A stretch of DNA of 64,000 nt from Muscardinus avellanarius (Eukaryota > Chordata > Mammalia > Rodentia > Gliridae), in the NCBI GenBank assembly GCA_963383645.1, contig OY726571.1, positions 82,451,388 through 82,515,387 on the forward strand, in the 5' to 3' direction. Both the position numbers and the translations under genes were made by a program. Shown here one piece after another: positions 1 through 11,234 of this stretch. Position 1 is the stretch's first letter, and every line of letters starts with the position of its first letter. Under the pieces are notes generated by a model. That model did no database searches and was not told the DNA's origin. It worked only from the letters and a program-made list of their open reading frames with translations.

Positions 1-442
1 CTGCTTTATTTCTGAAAATAAACACTTCAATTGCTGCTGATTGTCAGCCTTGTAAGTACCTGTGTGTAGCTTGGCGGCTGTTGATGGCGTTTTTTTCAGT
101 TTTCTTACTTTGTTCCTTAGGCTCTGTCTTCTCACTTTTTTTTGAAAGAGCTCTCTTTTAGGGGTTAAAAAGATAAGTGACATTAATAACATTTTATTTT
201 ACATTTTTATCATTTTATTCACATGCTGCATAGATTATACATTTATGTCTTCTGACAAATATGTATTTAAAAAGAATACCATGTCTGACTATAGGAAATG
301 ACATCTGAATAGTCTTTTATATATTATCATCAGTTATAAATTACTTTTCTTTCATACAGTTTTGTTGTTCATCAGGAAAAACACAAAAGTATTTCTTACA
401 TTCTGAAAACCTAAAAATGATTATAGTCTAAATAACGAATAT

Positions 443-650
443 CAGCTGGGCATGGTGGCCCACACTTGTAATCCTAGCATTTGGGAGGCTGAGACAAGAG
501 GATCGTGATTCACGGACAGCCTCAGCTACTTAGTGAGGCCCTTTGCAACTCTGTGAGACCCTGTCTCAAAGAATAGAAAATAGGGCTGGGGTGTAACTCG
601 GACATAGAATACCCCTGGGTTCCATTCCCAGTACCACACACACAAAAAAA
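443..650 (+). mobile_element. composite B1-ID SINE
   Basis: The left half starts AGCTGGGCATGGTGGCCCAC. The right half, GGGCTGGGGTGTAACTCGG to CCATTCCCAGTACC, is tRNA-Ala/ID derived with a degenerate A/B-box pattern. An A-rich tail follows. Confidence 0.85.
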
Positions 651-800
651 AAATCTAAATAACCAATATCAAAATTGATTTTTGTATCTAATGCAAGTAA
701 AAAAAAAAACCCTCTAGGGCAAAATCAAGGCAAAGAAAAGACTGGGGAAGTAATGTTTTTAACTCACATAACAACGGGTAATCTCTCAAAAATATTTAGT

Positions 801-986
801 AACTGGGTGTGGTGGTGCACACTTGTAATCCCGGCGCTTGGGAGGCGGAGACAGGAGGATCGCGCAGGTTCAAAGCCAGCCGCGCTGGCTTAAGAGACCC
901 TGTTTCCAAATAAAAAATAGGTCTGGGAGTGTAGCCCAGAGGTAGAAGGGCTTCCAGGAATCCCAGTACCACCCCCCCCCAAAAAA
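801..986 (+). mobile_element. composite B1-ID SINE
   Basis: This is the short-linker variant, with GGCTTAAGAGACCCTGTTTC and GGTCTGGGAGTGTAGCCC. This subfamily differs from the GACCCTGTTTCAAAATAAA type. Confidence 0.85.
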
Positions 987-1734
987 ATATATATATATAT
1001 AAATTATTAAGCTATATAAGCAATGAATAGCCCACAGAAAATGAAGTATAATGGTCCTTAAAACCATATGAGAGAGTTAGTCATGGTGTATGCCTATCAA
1101 ACCACTACTTGGGAGGCTAAGACAGGAGGATCACAGATTCGAGGCCAGCCTTAGCAACTTAGACCCTATTTAAAAATAAAATCAGACTGGGGTTATAGTT
1201 CAAGGATAGAACTCCCCTGGGTTCAATCCCTAGTACCTTAGGGAAAAAAAAAAAATGAGAAAGACACCATTGTGAGAATGGAAAGATAAGCCACAGACCA
1301 GAAAAGTTGTTTATATAATGCTTATCTGATAAAAGACTTATAACCTGAATACACAAAGAATCCTTACAACTTAATAATAAGGCAAAGAGTCTAACATAAA
1401 AAATAACAGGCAAGTTATTTTAAGTTACTTTACCAAAGAAGATGTACCCATGACTAATAAGTACATGAAAGATTATCAACATCATTAATCATTAGAAATG
1501 TATAAATTAGGTCGGGCATGGTGGTACATGCTTGTAATCCCAGCATTTGGGAGATTGAGACTAAAGGACTGCAGTTTACAGACAGCCTCAGCTACTTAGT
1601 GAGGCCCTCTGCAACTTAGTGAGACCTGGTTTTAAAATAAAAAATAGGGTAGGGGATATAGCTCGGAGGTAGAATGCCTTGGAATTCCATCCCCAGTAAC
1701 CCCCCCCCCCAAAAAAAAGAAATGTATAAAACAA

Positions 1735-2560
1735 CAATGAGGCACTACTATACTCCTGCAAACATGGTTAAAATGAAGTCAGCCTTTAATAAGGAAGTTC
1801 AGGGAGGCCATGCAGCAAGGGTGCCTCTCCCCTGCTGGCGGCAATGTCAAATGGTACAACCAGTTTGGGGAAGAATTTGGTGGTTCTTTTCAGTTAAATA
1901 TAAATAATACACACAAAAGTACTTCTCATACAACCCAGCAATTCCACTTCCAGGTTTAATCTCTTATGGGTTGAAAACCATGTTCAACCAAAGACCTGTA
2001 CCAATGTTCACAACAACCTTCTTTTCTTAGAATTTTCTGAAAAACACTTGATTTTTTTAAAGCTACATTAAAGTGTAATTGACAAATAGGAATTGTATAT
2101 ATCATCAAAATATCTTACTGGTTTTCTGAACAGCTGTGTTCTAAATACTAGAAACAGTATCAATGGCATTAACTGGCCAGTGAATCAACAAATTATACAT
2201 CCATACAGTGGATTAATTATGCATCCATATAATGGGTTACTATTCAATAGTAACAAGAAACAAACTACTAAGGTACAACAGTAGGGTGACTCTCAGAAGC
2301 CTCACATCCAGTGACAGTTGTGAGATTCAAATAATACAGAATGCAGAATTCTGTTTCTATAACATTATAGAAAAGGCAGACCACATGGACAGAAAGCAGA
2401 TTAGTGACTGCAGAAGATGGTGAGAAGCTGAGGACTGACCACAGAAGGCCACCAGGGAACTTTTGGGGGTAACAGAACTGTTCGCGGTCTTAATGATGGT
2501 GATGGCTACATAAGTTTGTTAGAACTCATTGAATAAACACTTTAAAAGAGTGAATTTCGT
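1735..2560 (+). mobile_element. old L1 fragment (ORF2 C-terminus and 3' end)
   Basis: Diagnostic ORF2 tail phrases appear in order: CAAATGGTACAACCAGTTTG, AACCCAGCAATTCCACTTCC and ATAATGGGTTACTATTCAAT. All frames are broken. The fragment is diverged and split by short unrelated sequence near 2030-2110. Confidence 0.7.
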
Positions 2561-2893
2561 GTCAGTATACTACCTAATCCTAATTTAAAATATTTCTCAC
2601 CAATCAAGTATTTTAAATTATAATCAAATAGGATTTTTAAAAATCACACATGAGAGCCAGGCACAGTGTAGTACTCTGTAATCCAAGTTCTTGGGAGGCT
2701 GAGATAGGAGGATTGTGGGTTTGTGCCTGGCAGGATGGGGTAATTTAGCCAGACCCTACTTCAAAATAAAAAACACAATAGTGCTAGAGATGTGACTTAG
2801 AAGTAGAACATTCCTGGGTTCAACCTTCACTACTAACAAAAAGGAAAAAAACCAAATATGAAAATATTTTCTTTTTTTCTCTCACCCCAATAG

Positions 2894-2983
2894 GCAACAT
2901 TTCACACACCATTTAGTCACCTTGGCCAAAGCCCAGAAGGATGTTCCTCTTATACCTTTCCGAAGATAATGGGTCCAGCCAAG
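2894..2983 (+). CDS. ECI2: ECI2 coding exon (third from last)
   Basis: The acceptor ends at 2893 (CCCCAATAG) and the donor GTAACT starts at 2984. The 90 nt give 30 codons, [16 protein letters not shown] through KIMGPAK. It carries the SPEG glutamate proposed as the catalytic base by alignment with yeast Eci1. Confidence 0.95.
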
Positions 2984-5900
2984 GTAACTTTGGGAAAGCT
3001 TAAAAATAAAATTTCATAGCCGGACATGGTGGCACACACTTGTAATCCCTGCGCTTGGGAGGCTGAAACAGGAGGATTGCACAGGTTCGAAGCCAGCCTC
3101 AGCTAACTTAGTGAGGCTCTCAGCAACTTTGTGAGACCCTGTTTCCAAATAAAATAGAAAATTGGTCTGGGAGTATAGCCTGGAGGTAGAAAGCCTCTGG
3201 GTTCCACCTCCAATACCACCCAAAAATAAATAAAATAAATAAATAAATAAAATAAAATTTCATGTTTCATCTCTCCTTCAAATGTGATCCCTTAAGCTGG
3301 GCGTGGTAGCGCACGCTTGTAATCCCTGCGCTTAGAAGACGGAGACAGGAGGATTGCGCAGGTTTGAAGCCAGCCTTGCTGGCTTAAGAGACCCTGTTTC
3401 CAAATAAAATATTTTAAAAAATAGGAAGCTGGGCGTGGTAGCGCACGCTTGTAATCCCTGCGCTTAGAAGACGGAGACAGGAGGATTGCGCAGGTTTGAA
3501 GCCAGCCTTGCTGGCTTAAGAGACCCTGTTTCCAAATAAAATATTTTTAAAAATAGGTCTGGGAGTGTAGCCCAGAGGTAGAAGGGTTCCATCCCCAGTA
3601 CCACCAAAAAAAAAAAAAAAAAAAAAAAAAATGATGTGGTCCCTTACTCTTTCTCCTTCCCTCTTGCTAATGTGTACAAAAAAAATTAGAAGCTAGCGAT
3701 CTGCTCTCTAATCTAAAAGCTTTCCTTGTGGAAGAACTAGCCTGCAGAACATGTCTGGCCTGGGGAAAAATTAGAAATCCTCTCACTGGCTTCCCAAACA
3801 GGGACACTGCTCTTTGCACTGGTGACGTAGAGCCAGCACACCACGAGCAGCGCAGGACCTTTGCTCCACAGCCGCATGGCACGAGGCAGCTGAAGAACTA
3901 GGACTGTTCTTCAGTTCCTTGGTCTGCTAAGCTCAGGGCCTCTTCACTGCTTTATGCATGAGCAAATCCACTGAAAATGATGTGACATCTTTATTCTCAG
4001 AATCGTATAGCGTACCCAAAGAGGTGGGGCTTCTTGGGGTCTGCCACTTCCAAAGCCACTCGCGACCGCCACAGCCTTTCCACCCGCCTCTTCCTGCAGA
4101 CTGCTGAGGTGGCCCTATGGCTGCTCAGGTCTTTCCTAGTGTTAATGGAACCCTAGTTACCTCCACTCTATGGCATGACTCTGAAGGAACTGTCACACCC
4201 AGAGAGGCGGGGAAAAGAGGTAGGGAAAGGCCTGACAAACGTTCTTCAAGATTCCAAAGTGAGAGCGTGGAATTGTACTGTACTCTTTATATTGGTTCCT
4301 GGGTTTTTGTTGAAATATATTTTTATAATTTCATTATGATGCTATAGACCCTAAATCATACAGTTGGGAAAGTCAAGCAGAACCAATTTTAAAAGCTTAG
4401 AGCACTTGGAGTAGTGTTTGCTTTTCTGAAAGAGAAATTAAAATGTAGAAAGATGTAGGGGAGGTATCCACGTAGGGACCTCAGTTTTCTTTTTTTTTTT
4501 TCTTATTTTAGAAATGCATTATAGATTGGTGTGGTGGCATACTCCCATAGTCCCAGTACTTAGGAGCTCAAACAGGAGGATCCCACGCTTGAGGCTAGCC
4601 TCAGCAACTTGGTGAGACCTTGTTTCAAAATAAAAAAATAAAATAAAAAGGGCTGGGGCTGTAGCTTGGAGGTAAAACTCCCAGCATAAAAAAAAAAGGA
4701 ATTTAGTATAAATTGTCTTCACTTTCTTTAGTGAACGAGAACTAATGCAGATAAAAGCAAATTCTCAGAGTGAAACCACTAGGTAGAATTTCCAGGTAAT
4801 GGAATTTTGAAAGTTTCTGGAACTTGACCAAAGAACCATGATTTTTCTTTTTAAATCACTTTTAGTGCATAAAACAAAATCATAGCTGTTGTGGCTCAGG
4901 CAATCTCTACCCCGGGTTCCCCATTCTTGCCTCTTAGCATAGAACCACAGAGCAGCAGGTGCCCTTCTAGCCCCTGCAGAGACAGAAGCCTGCGACAGTC
5001 TCAGCACAGTTTACAAGCTGCTGCCCATAGAGGTCATCAGCTTCTCCTTATTGAGAGATATAAGTGACCTCTAAAGACCATGAGAAAAATCTCTTCAATA
5101 CCTCCCAAAGGCCACCAATCCTGAAATTAACTGAAGTTCTGTTTTATTAAGCTAGTGTCTTAACTTTGCTTGTCATTTCAGGCGGCTGAGATGCTCATTT
5201 TTGGGAAGAAGTTAACAGCAGGCGAGGCGTGTGCTCAAGGCCTTGTCACTGAAGTTTTCCCAGACGGCACTTTCCAGAAAGAAGTTTGGACCAGGCTGAA
5301 CGCATATGCTAAGCTTCCTCCAAATGTTAGTATCCTGTCTTTTACTTGTAGGAAACTTGGAAGTAATTTCCCTAGGGAAAAATTCATTTGCCTTAAGAGA
5401 ATAAGTGATTTAAAAAGACAAAACAAGCCAGGCGTGTTGGCACATGCCTATAATCTCAAGTACATGGGAGGCTGAGTCAGGAGGATTGCAGGTTTGAAGC
5501 CAGCCTCAGCAACTTAGTGAGACCCTGTTTCCAAATAAAAATAACATAGAGCTAGAATAAAATAGAGGTAGAATGCCCCTGGTTCAATCTCTAACAATCT
5601 CTATTTTAAAAAAAAGGAAAAAGAAAGACAAGACATATCTTGAGTTGGCTTTAAGCACATTTAAATTTAAAATTAAAATAACTATAACAATGTTGGGAAT
5701 ACTGATGGTGTTTGGGGGGTGAGGGTACTGGGAATTAAACCCAAGGGCATTCTACCTCTGAGCTACACTCCCAGCCCTATTTTGTTTTTTATTTAGAAAC
5801 AGGGTCTCACTAAGTTGTGGAGGGCCTCTCAGAGACTGGCCATATGAACCTTCAGTCCTCCTGTTTCAGCCTCCCAAGTACTGGGATTAGAGGCATGCAC

Positions 5901-6673
5901 CACCACACACAGCTGGAGTAGTGATTTTTATAAAACTTATGAAAGACATTTCATTTCTATGCTCTAAGGCTATAACCTGAGGTGATAACCTGAGGAGGAT
6001 AATAAGCAGGATTGGCTGAAGCACTTTGATTTTGGAATTCAGGTGAGAAGCCAGATAGGATTCTCTGTAGCACTTTTGTTTTAATATTCGTCAGTTAGTG
6101 ACTGCTCTTTTATATTTGCTATTTAAAATGTGAGCTTCATGTGGTGGTATACACCTATACTCTCAGGAGGCTGAGACCGAAAAGGTACAGATTTGAGGCC
6201 AGCCTCACGCTTGTAATCCCAGCATTTGGGAGGCTGAGACTGGAGGATCACGGTTCATGGACAGCCTCAGCTACTTAGTGAGGCCCTTTGCAACTTAGTG
6301 AGACCCTGTTTCAAAATAAAAAATAAGCCGGGCATGGTGGCGCACACTTGTAATCCCGTGCTTGGGAGGCAGAGACGGGAGGATCTTGCAGGTAGAAGCC
6401 AACCGTGCTGGCTTAAGAGACCCTGTTTCCAAAAACAAAATAGGTCTGGGAGTGTAGCCCAGAGGTAGAAGGGCTTCCAGGAACCCCAGTACCACCAATA
6501 AATAAATAAATAAATAAATAAATAAATAGTAAAAAATAGGGCAGAGAGTATAGCTCAGAGGTCGAATGCCCCTGGGTTCCATCCCCAGACCCGCAAAATA
6601 AATAAATAAATAAATAAGAATTTTAAAAAGGGCTGGGAGTATAATTCAGTATTCAGATGCCCCTGGTTACCAC

Positions 6674-6736
<63 letters not shown>

Positions 6737-6768
6737 AGGAAGGAAGGAAGGAAGGAAGGAAGGAAGGA

Positions 6769-6804
<36 letters not shown>

Positions 6805-7345
6805 AAATCAGTCAGTCCTGGAATCAGAAGTTTTAGGGTACCTCAAGGACTTTTTAGAAATGTGTGCTCACAGACCTGCCCAACCTACTGAGATGGTTCA
6901 GTGCACATTAAAGGTGAGAAGCACTGTCCTATGCTACACTGTGTCTTAAGGTTTAACAGACCCACTTAAGTGAGATGAGAATTGTAGAACAACTCCACTC
7001 CTACTGGCATAACTCTTAACCTTTTTGTCTATTTTGTTCCATTAGTCCATGAGAATTTCAAAACAGTTAATCAGAAAGAGTGAGAAAGAAAAGCTGCATG
7101 CTGTGAATGTTGAAGAATGCGCTGTCCTCCAGGAGAGGTGGACCTCAGAGGAATGCGCCCTCGCCATCATGAACTTTGTATCCAGGAAATCAAAGCTGTG
7201 AGGGCAGCGACGCTGATGAGTCAAAGGAAAGGCTCTGCTCTCAGCTCTCATCTCCAGTACTTGAACTCCAACTTTTCTGTGCCTTTTTCTGTGCTAAGAC
7301 AGCAGTCATGAAGATAATATTTCACTTATAGCCCTGATAAATAAA
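2894..7345 (+). CDS. ECI2: enoyl-CoA delta isomerase 2, 3' end of gene (last three coding exons)
   Basis: Exons 2894-2983, 5182-5325 and 7046-7201 splice in phase 0 and encode the C-terminal 129 residues. This matches human ECI2 (394 aa) from about residue 266. The family moves 3-cis or 3-trans double bonds to the 2-trans position of enoyl-CoA so that unsaturated fatty acids can enter beta-oxidation, in peroxisomes and mitochondria. Visible marks are the crotonase-fold segment [18 protein letters not shown], whose Glu aligns by my recollection with the catalytic Glu of yeast Eci1, the block [19 protein letters not shown], and a terminal SKL peroxisomal targeting signal directly before TGA. 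The N-terminal acyl-CoA-binding domain and first part of the crotonase domain lie upstream of the window. The poly(A) signal is at 7340. TEX56 runs antisense just downstream. Identity is essentially certain; no frameshift is seen. Confidence 0.96.
3018..3225 (+). mobile_element. composite B1-ID SINE, nearly full length
   Basis: It begins AGCCGGACATGGTGGCACAC and ends CCTCCAATACCACC, followed by an AAATAAATAAAAT tail. Confidence 0.87.
3295..3631 (+). repeat. SINE with local tandem duplication of its left half
   Basis: The stretch from AAGCTGGGCGTGGTAGCGCA to CAAATAAAATATTTT occurs twice in immediate succession (about 3295-3418 and 3426-3546) with essentially no differences. Only one right half follows (3555-3605), then a 26-base A tail. 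This is recent unequal duplication rather than two insertions. Confidence 0.85.
4526..4700 (+). mobile_element. composite B1-ID SINE, diverged
   Basis: The left half is GATTGGTGTGGTGGCATACT and the right half is GGGCTGGGGCTGTAGCTTGG, with an A-rich end. An adjacent A tract links the halves. Confidence 0.75.
5182..5325 (+). CDS. ECI2: ECI2 coding exon (second from last)
   Basis: The acceptor TTTCAG ends at 5181 and the donor GTTAGT starts at 5326. The 48 codons run [20 protein letters not shown] to AKLPPN, the helical part of the crotonase core following the active-site loop. Confidence 0.95.
5428..5620 (+). mobile_element. composite B1-ID SINE, diverged
   Basis: It begins AAGCCAGGCGTGTTGGCACA only about 100 bases into the intron after the ECI2 exon ending at 5325. 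The right half is degraded. Confidence 0.75.
5715..5920 (-). mobile_element. composite B1-ID SINE
   Basis: Inverted copy: GGTACTGGGAATTAAACCCA (ID end) to CATGCACCACCACACACAGC (B1 end). Confidence 0.85.
6208..6610 (+). mobile_element. nested pair of composite SINEs
   Basis: An outer copy begins near 6208. Its linker is interrupted at about 6328 by a complete second copy (AGCCGGGCATGGTGGCGCAC to CCCCAGTACCACC plus an AAAT tail, about 6328-6528). The outer copy then resumes with AAAAAATAGGGCAGAGAGTA and runs to 6600. The AAAAAATA on both sides fits a target duplication. Confidence 0.82.
6675..6807 (+). repeat. (GAAA)n / (GGAA)n microsatellite
   Basis: About 130 bases of GAAA repeats with a central GGAA block, grown from the A-rich tail of an ID fragment at 6627-6672. 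Confidence 0.95.
7046..7201 (+). CDS. ECI2: ECI2 terminal coding exon with PTS1
   Basis: The acceptor CCATTAG ends at 7045 and the reading frame runs to TGA at 7199-7201. It encodes the C-terminal helix region, ending FVSRKSKL. The last three residues, SKL, are a canonical peroxisomal import signal. Confidence 0.96.
   Translation, partial: SMRISKQLIRKSEKEKLHAVNVEECAVLQERWTSEECALAIMNFVSRKSKL
7340..7345 (+). terminator. ECI2: ECI2 poly(A) signal
   Basis: AATAAA lies about 140 bases after the ECI2 stop codon. The resulting 3' UTR is short and ends just before the antisense TEX56 exon at 7404-7626, so the two transcripts run tail to tail or overlap. Confidence 0.8.
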
Positions 7346-7403
7346 AACATTTTAAAACAAGCTTGACGAATTCACATAGATTTTTGGTACTAGAAAGTCT
7401 TAC

Positions 7404-7626
7404 ATCTTTTGACATGAATCGATGTTGCCAGGAACACTGGAACATCGTGCCCTCGGTCCTGCTTTGAAAGGCATTCATGGCGTTACAAGCGGAAGTGATG
7501 TCCTTAAACACCACCACCGCACTTTGCCGGCCGCAGGCAGTGACGGAGCGAATTGGGCCGAACATTGACAGCCTCTGCATCACCGACTTGAGGTCCTCGG
7601 TGGGCTGCATGTTCTTCTTCAGCCAC
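7404..7626 (-). CDS. TEX56: TEX56 RRM-like coding exon, antisense to the ECI2 3' flank
   Basis: The acceptor CCCCTCGCTAG is followed by G-TGG-CTG-AAG, and the donor GTAAGA starts at 7403. The 223 nt encode [14 protein letters not shown] to RFMSKD. Residues [14 protein letters not shown] and [20 protein letters not shown] look like the first strand/helix and RNP1-like strand of an RRM. If the donor were not used, the frame would run into the intron to a stop at 7326. Confidence 0.85.
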
Positions 7627-10155
7627 CTAGCGAGGGGCAAATGGAGCCGGTTACAGCAAACCAATGGGAACCTTAGTTTGTTGGGGTTTTTCACAATTTA
7701 ATCAACAGGCATGAAGAGAGAAATGGCTCGTTTCATTGGAAAGCAATGCTCCTTATCTGTTGGAGTCCTCATTCTTGTTCAATGTGTTTTCTAAGAGGCA
7801 CGCCTGTGAGCAGTCTTTATAACTTTCTGTTTTGATTATTGCCACACGTGTCACTTGACAAGGAGTGGCATGCAGTTTCCAGGGCTGCAAAATTAACATG
7901 GAGTATTTTCCTTTTCTAAATACTGTTCTTCCTCTTTTACCTTTCCTTCAAGAGCCAGCTTCCAGGTAGTTAACCCACCAAACGTCTAGCTCTTTAGTTC
8001 TGTTTTCTTCGACTAATCATTTATGCTTATTTGGCCCTGACTAGTACTCAATGCCCATTGTCATATTTACCCCCGTGCCCCCAAAAACTGCCCCAAATTA
8101 AAAATTAGTTAGAGACTGTGGCTTTTACAAGTTGAGATTTTTAAGACATAGAGTGAGGAGCTTTTTGGTAAAGTTTGGATCTAGAGTGTATCCAAAGGTT
8201 TCTGTGTCAAAAGCTTGGTCCCCAGCGCAGTAATGTTCAGAGGTGAGGCTTCTGGGTAGTGACTGGACCAGGAGGGCGCTGCCCTCACCCCCTGTGGATT
8301 AATATGTTGATGGGGGTCATGATTTGACTGTGTTCCTGGGAGGTGGTAGAAACTGCATGAGGCGGTGCCCAGTTGGAGGTAGGAGATCACTTGGGGCATG
8401 CCTGAGAAAGATATAGTCCCAACCCGTCTCCCTGTCTTTCTCCCTATATATTAATACTGGAGATTGAATCCAGGAATATTCAGCCTCTGAGCTACGCCCT
8501 CAGCCCCTTTTTAAATCATTTTTATTTTGAAACTAGTTCTTGCTAAATTGCTGAGGCTGGCCTCAAACCTACAATCCTCCTGTCTCAGCCTCCCAAGTCC
8601 TGGGATTGCAGGTGTAAGGGGATTACAGACCACTGTGCCCAGATCTGTTCCCCTTTCTTTGAGCAGTCCCCTCTGTCACATCCTACTACACGCCTCACAC
8701 CATGATGTTATGCTTTGCCTCAGACCCAGAAGCAGTGGAGCCAGCTGATCTTGGACTGAAACCTCTAATACATGAGCCAAAATAAATCTTTCCTCCTCAA
8801 GATGACTTCCTCAGGTATTTTTTCACAGAAAAAAAAAAAAAAAAAAAAAAAAAAAGCTCGCTATTAGCCAGGGGGGGTGGCGCACGCTTGTAATCTCAGT
8901 ACTTAGAGGCTGAGACAGGAGGATTGTAGGTTCTCAGACAACCTCAGCTACTTAGTGAGACCTTCTGCAACTTGTTGGGACCCTGTTTCAAAAATAAAGT
9001 ATAATAAAAACGGTTGGGATATAGGTCAGAGGTAAAATACCTCTGGGTTCCATCTCCAGTACTGGGAGGAAAAAAAAAAAAGCTGGCTGTGACACCTTTT
9101 GAGAGTCAAACACCCGGTAAATACCAAACATGAGGACAAAAACTAGAGAGAAGATAGGTATGCTTAACCTGACTTAAACAGGTTTTCACACAGGTATACA
9201 TAAAAAATTATATTTTAATGTGTATAGCTTTAATGTCTTTATGTACCAGTAAAATTTTTAAAAGAAATTCAGGCAGATTTCCAGTGCCTTTACAACAGTA
9301 TAAACCCACTATTGTTTATCCCTCTCACCAATTACAACTAAAATATGTGGACAAAATATAGAAAAGAACTATTTAAGGATACTGGAAAAAATAAATAAGG
9401 CAGGTACATTGTGAAAAAGCATCAGAATACAGAGAAGCCACTGCCGAAGGATGATTCTCCCAGACTGGAAAACAAACAGTTGCTGAGACCTCTCTCAGGC
9501 CAGACAGCACGGTGCATCCAAACTTTACCATCAAGAAAAAGTCATATAGAAAATAGTGGGAAATTTTATGATCATTTTATCCACCCTTTCCCACATCTAC
9601 CCCTTTACGTGGTGCATGCAGAAAGAATTGGCCTGGTTTCCAGTTCCCTCCTAAAGAACAGAAGGAGCAGAGTGCAACTTGTCTTTGATGTACTGGCACG
9701 TCTGTGGGCTACCTGAGGGACTGGTTTCTGTCTCACCTGACTCAGTGTTGGAAGAAGAAACAGTAGCATAGTTTTGGTTTCAGGCTAGAAGCCAAGGAAG
9801 ACAGTGGGGAGCAATGCATTGCCGAGGAACTGCATGGAGGTGTAGACCTGTGGATCCCTGAGGGCGAGAGAGTCTAGACAGGGAGATACAGTCGTGACAC
9901 AACAGGAAGGCCCTAAGTAGAAGCTAGAATGAGACTCTCTGGGAAATGATGGCATTTATAGCAGCTGATAAACCAGGTGCAGTGGCACATGCCTATAATT
10001 CCAGAATTTGAGAGGCTGGGACAGGACTGCAGGTTCAAGGCCAGACTCAGGAACTTAGACCGTTTCAAAACAAAAAATAAAATAGGGCTGGGGATGTAAC
10101 TCAGTAGTATAGTGCCTCTGGGTTCAATCTCCAGTAGCACTTGTGCATGTGCAAT

Positions 10156-10199
<44 letters not shown>

Positions 10200-11180
10200 A
10201 CACACACACACATACACACACACACAGAGTTACCAATTATCTAGATTTATCGACAGGACTTTAGGAGCCATCTGTGCTAGGAGGTATCTTCAGAACTAGT
10301 TTACTTAATCCAGCCATTCTCTGGGCTCTAGAGTCACAGTAACCAAGAAGAGCTTTATGACGGCGATTGCAAAACTGGCCCCAGTTCTTCAACTAGCCTG
10401 TATTCATGGCCTGGAGGGTGACTTGGCAGCCCCTTCCCCTGGGTGGAGCTGTCTCCTCATCCCTGAATCATTACCCAATACGACTTCCCGCTCCACTTTC
10501 ATGCACCCCACCTCCAGAAAACACTTGACGCTCATATCTATCTATGTCAGTACTTACTTCTCAGAGACTAACCTGAAACCCAGGGAACAGAAACATAAAT
10601 AAAACAGTCCAGTTTTTAAGAAGAGAAAATTTCCTTGTAGAAGGAAATATAAAAAAATGATGTGTCATTTGTTATGTTTTGAAACTCAAGCTCTATTTTC
10701 AGAGATATTCTGAGATTCTGCCAGAATCCAGTGAATCGCCCGTCTCCAATTTAACACCTGATGCGAGACCCTCGCGCCTTTTCTTGCACATCGAAAACTC
10801 CCAGCAGGTCCCCTGCTTCCACCTGGTTTTCCTGGAGGCCAGCGAGGCTTCGCAAGTCAGGTCCAATCACCCACCTTGTTAAAACCTCTGTGTCTCTAGG
10901 TATAGAAATCTGGCAGACTAGGGGTAAAGTCAAAGTTCCGCGTGTCATCCTATGGTGCCCCAGCCCGTCAGCATGCTGATGGGGGGACTGGGGCTGCCTC
11001 AGAGCCCTGGCGCGCAGTGTCTGAGTCCCTGTCCAGGAGCCCTGCTGGAGCCCTGCTGCTTCTGCGTGCTATCCTAGCTCACTATCCTAGAGCGACAGAC
11101 ATGGGCAAATCACACATCTCCCATCTTTACGTATTTTCTTTTCTAATTCCCAGTAAGGGCTCCTCCAACAGCTTGGCAGG

Positions 11181-11234
<54 letters not shown>

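Larger units (their letters stand above)
1..2893 (+). other. ECI2 intron: SINEs and an L1 remnant
   Basis: No coding exon was found. Sense-strand composite SINEs lie at about 443-650, 801-986, 1072-1250, 1510-1712 and 2655-2850. An old L1 3' fragment fills much of 1735-2560. Confidence 0.7.

Noticed and set aside
7477..7701. 74-codon plus-strand frame
   Set aside because: It is the antisense shadow of the TEX56 exon at 7404-7626, which has splice sites and homology.
9913..10236. Open frames made of Cys-Val or Thr-His runs (also at 11183, 20267, 21693, 23727, 28003)
   Set aside because: They are translations of CA/GT microsatellites and SINE sequence.
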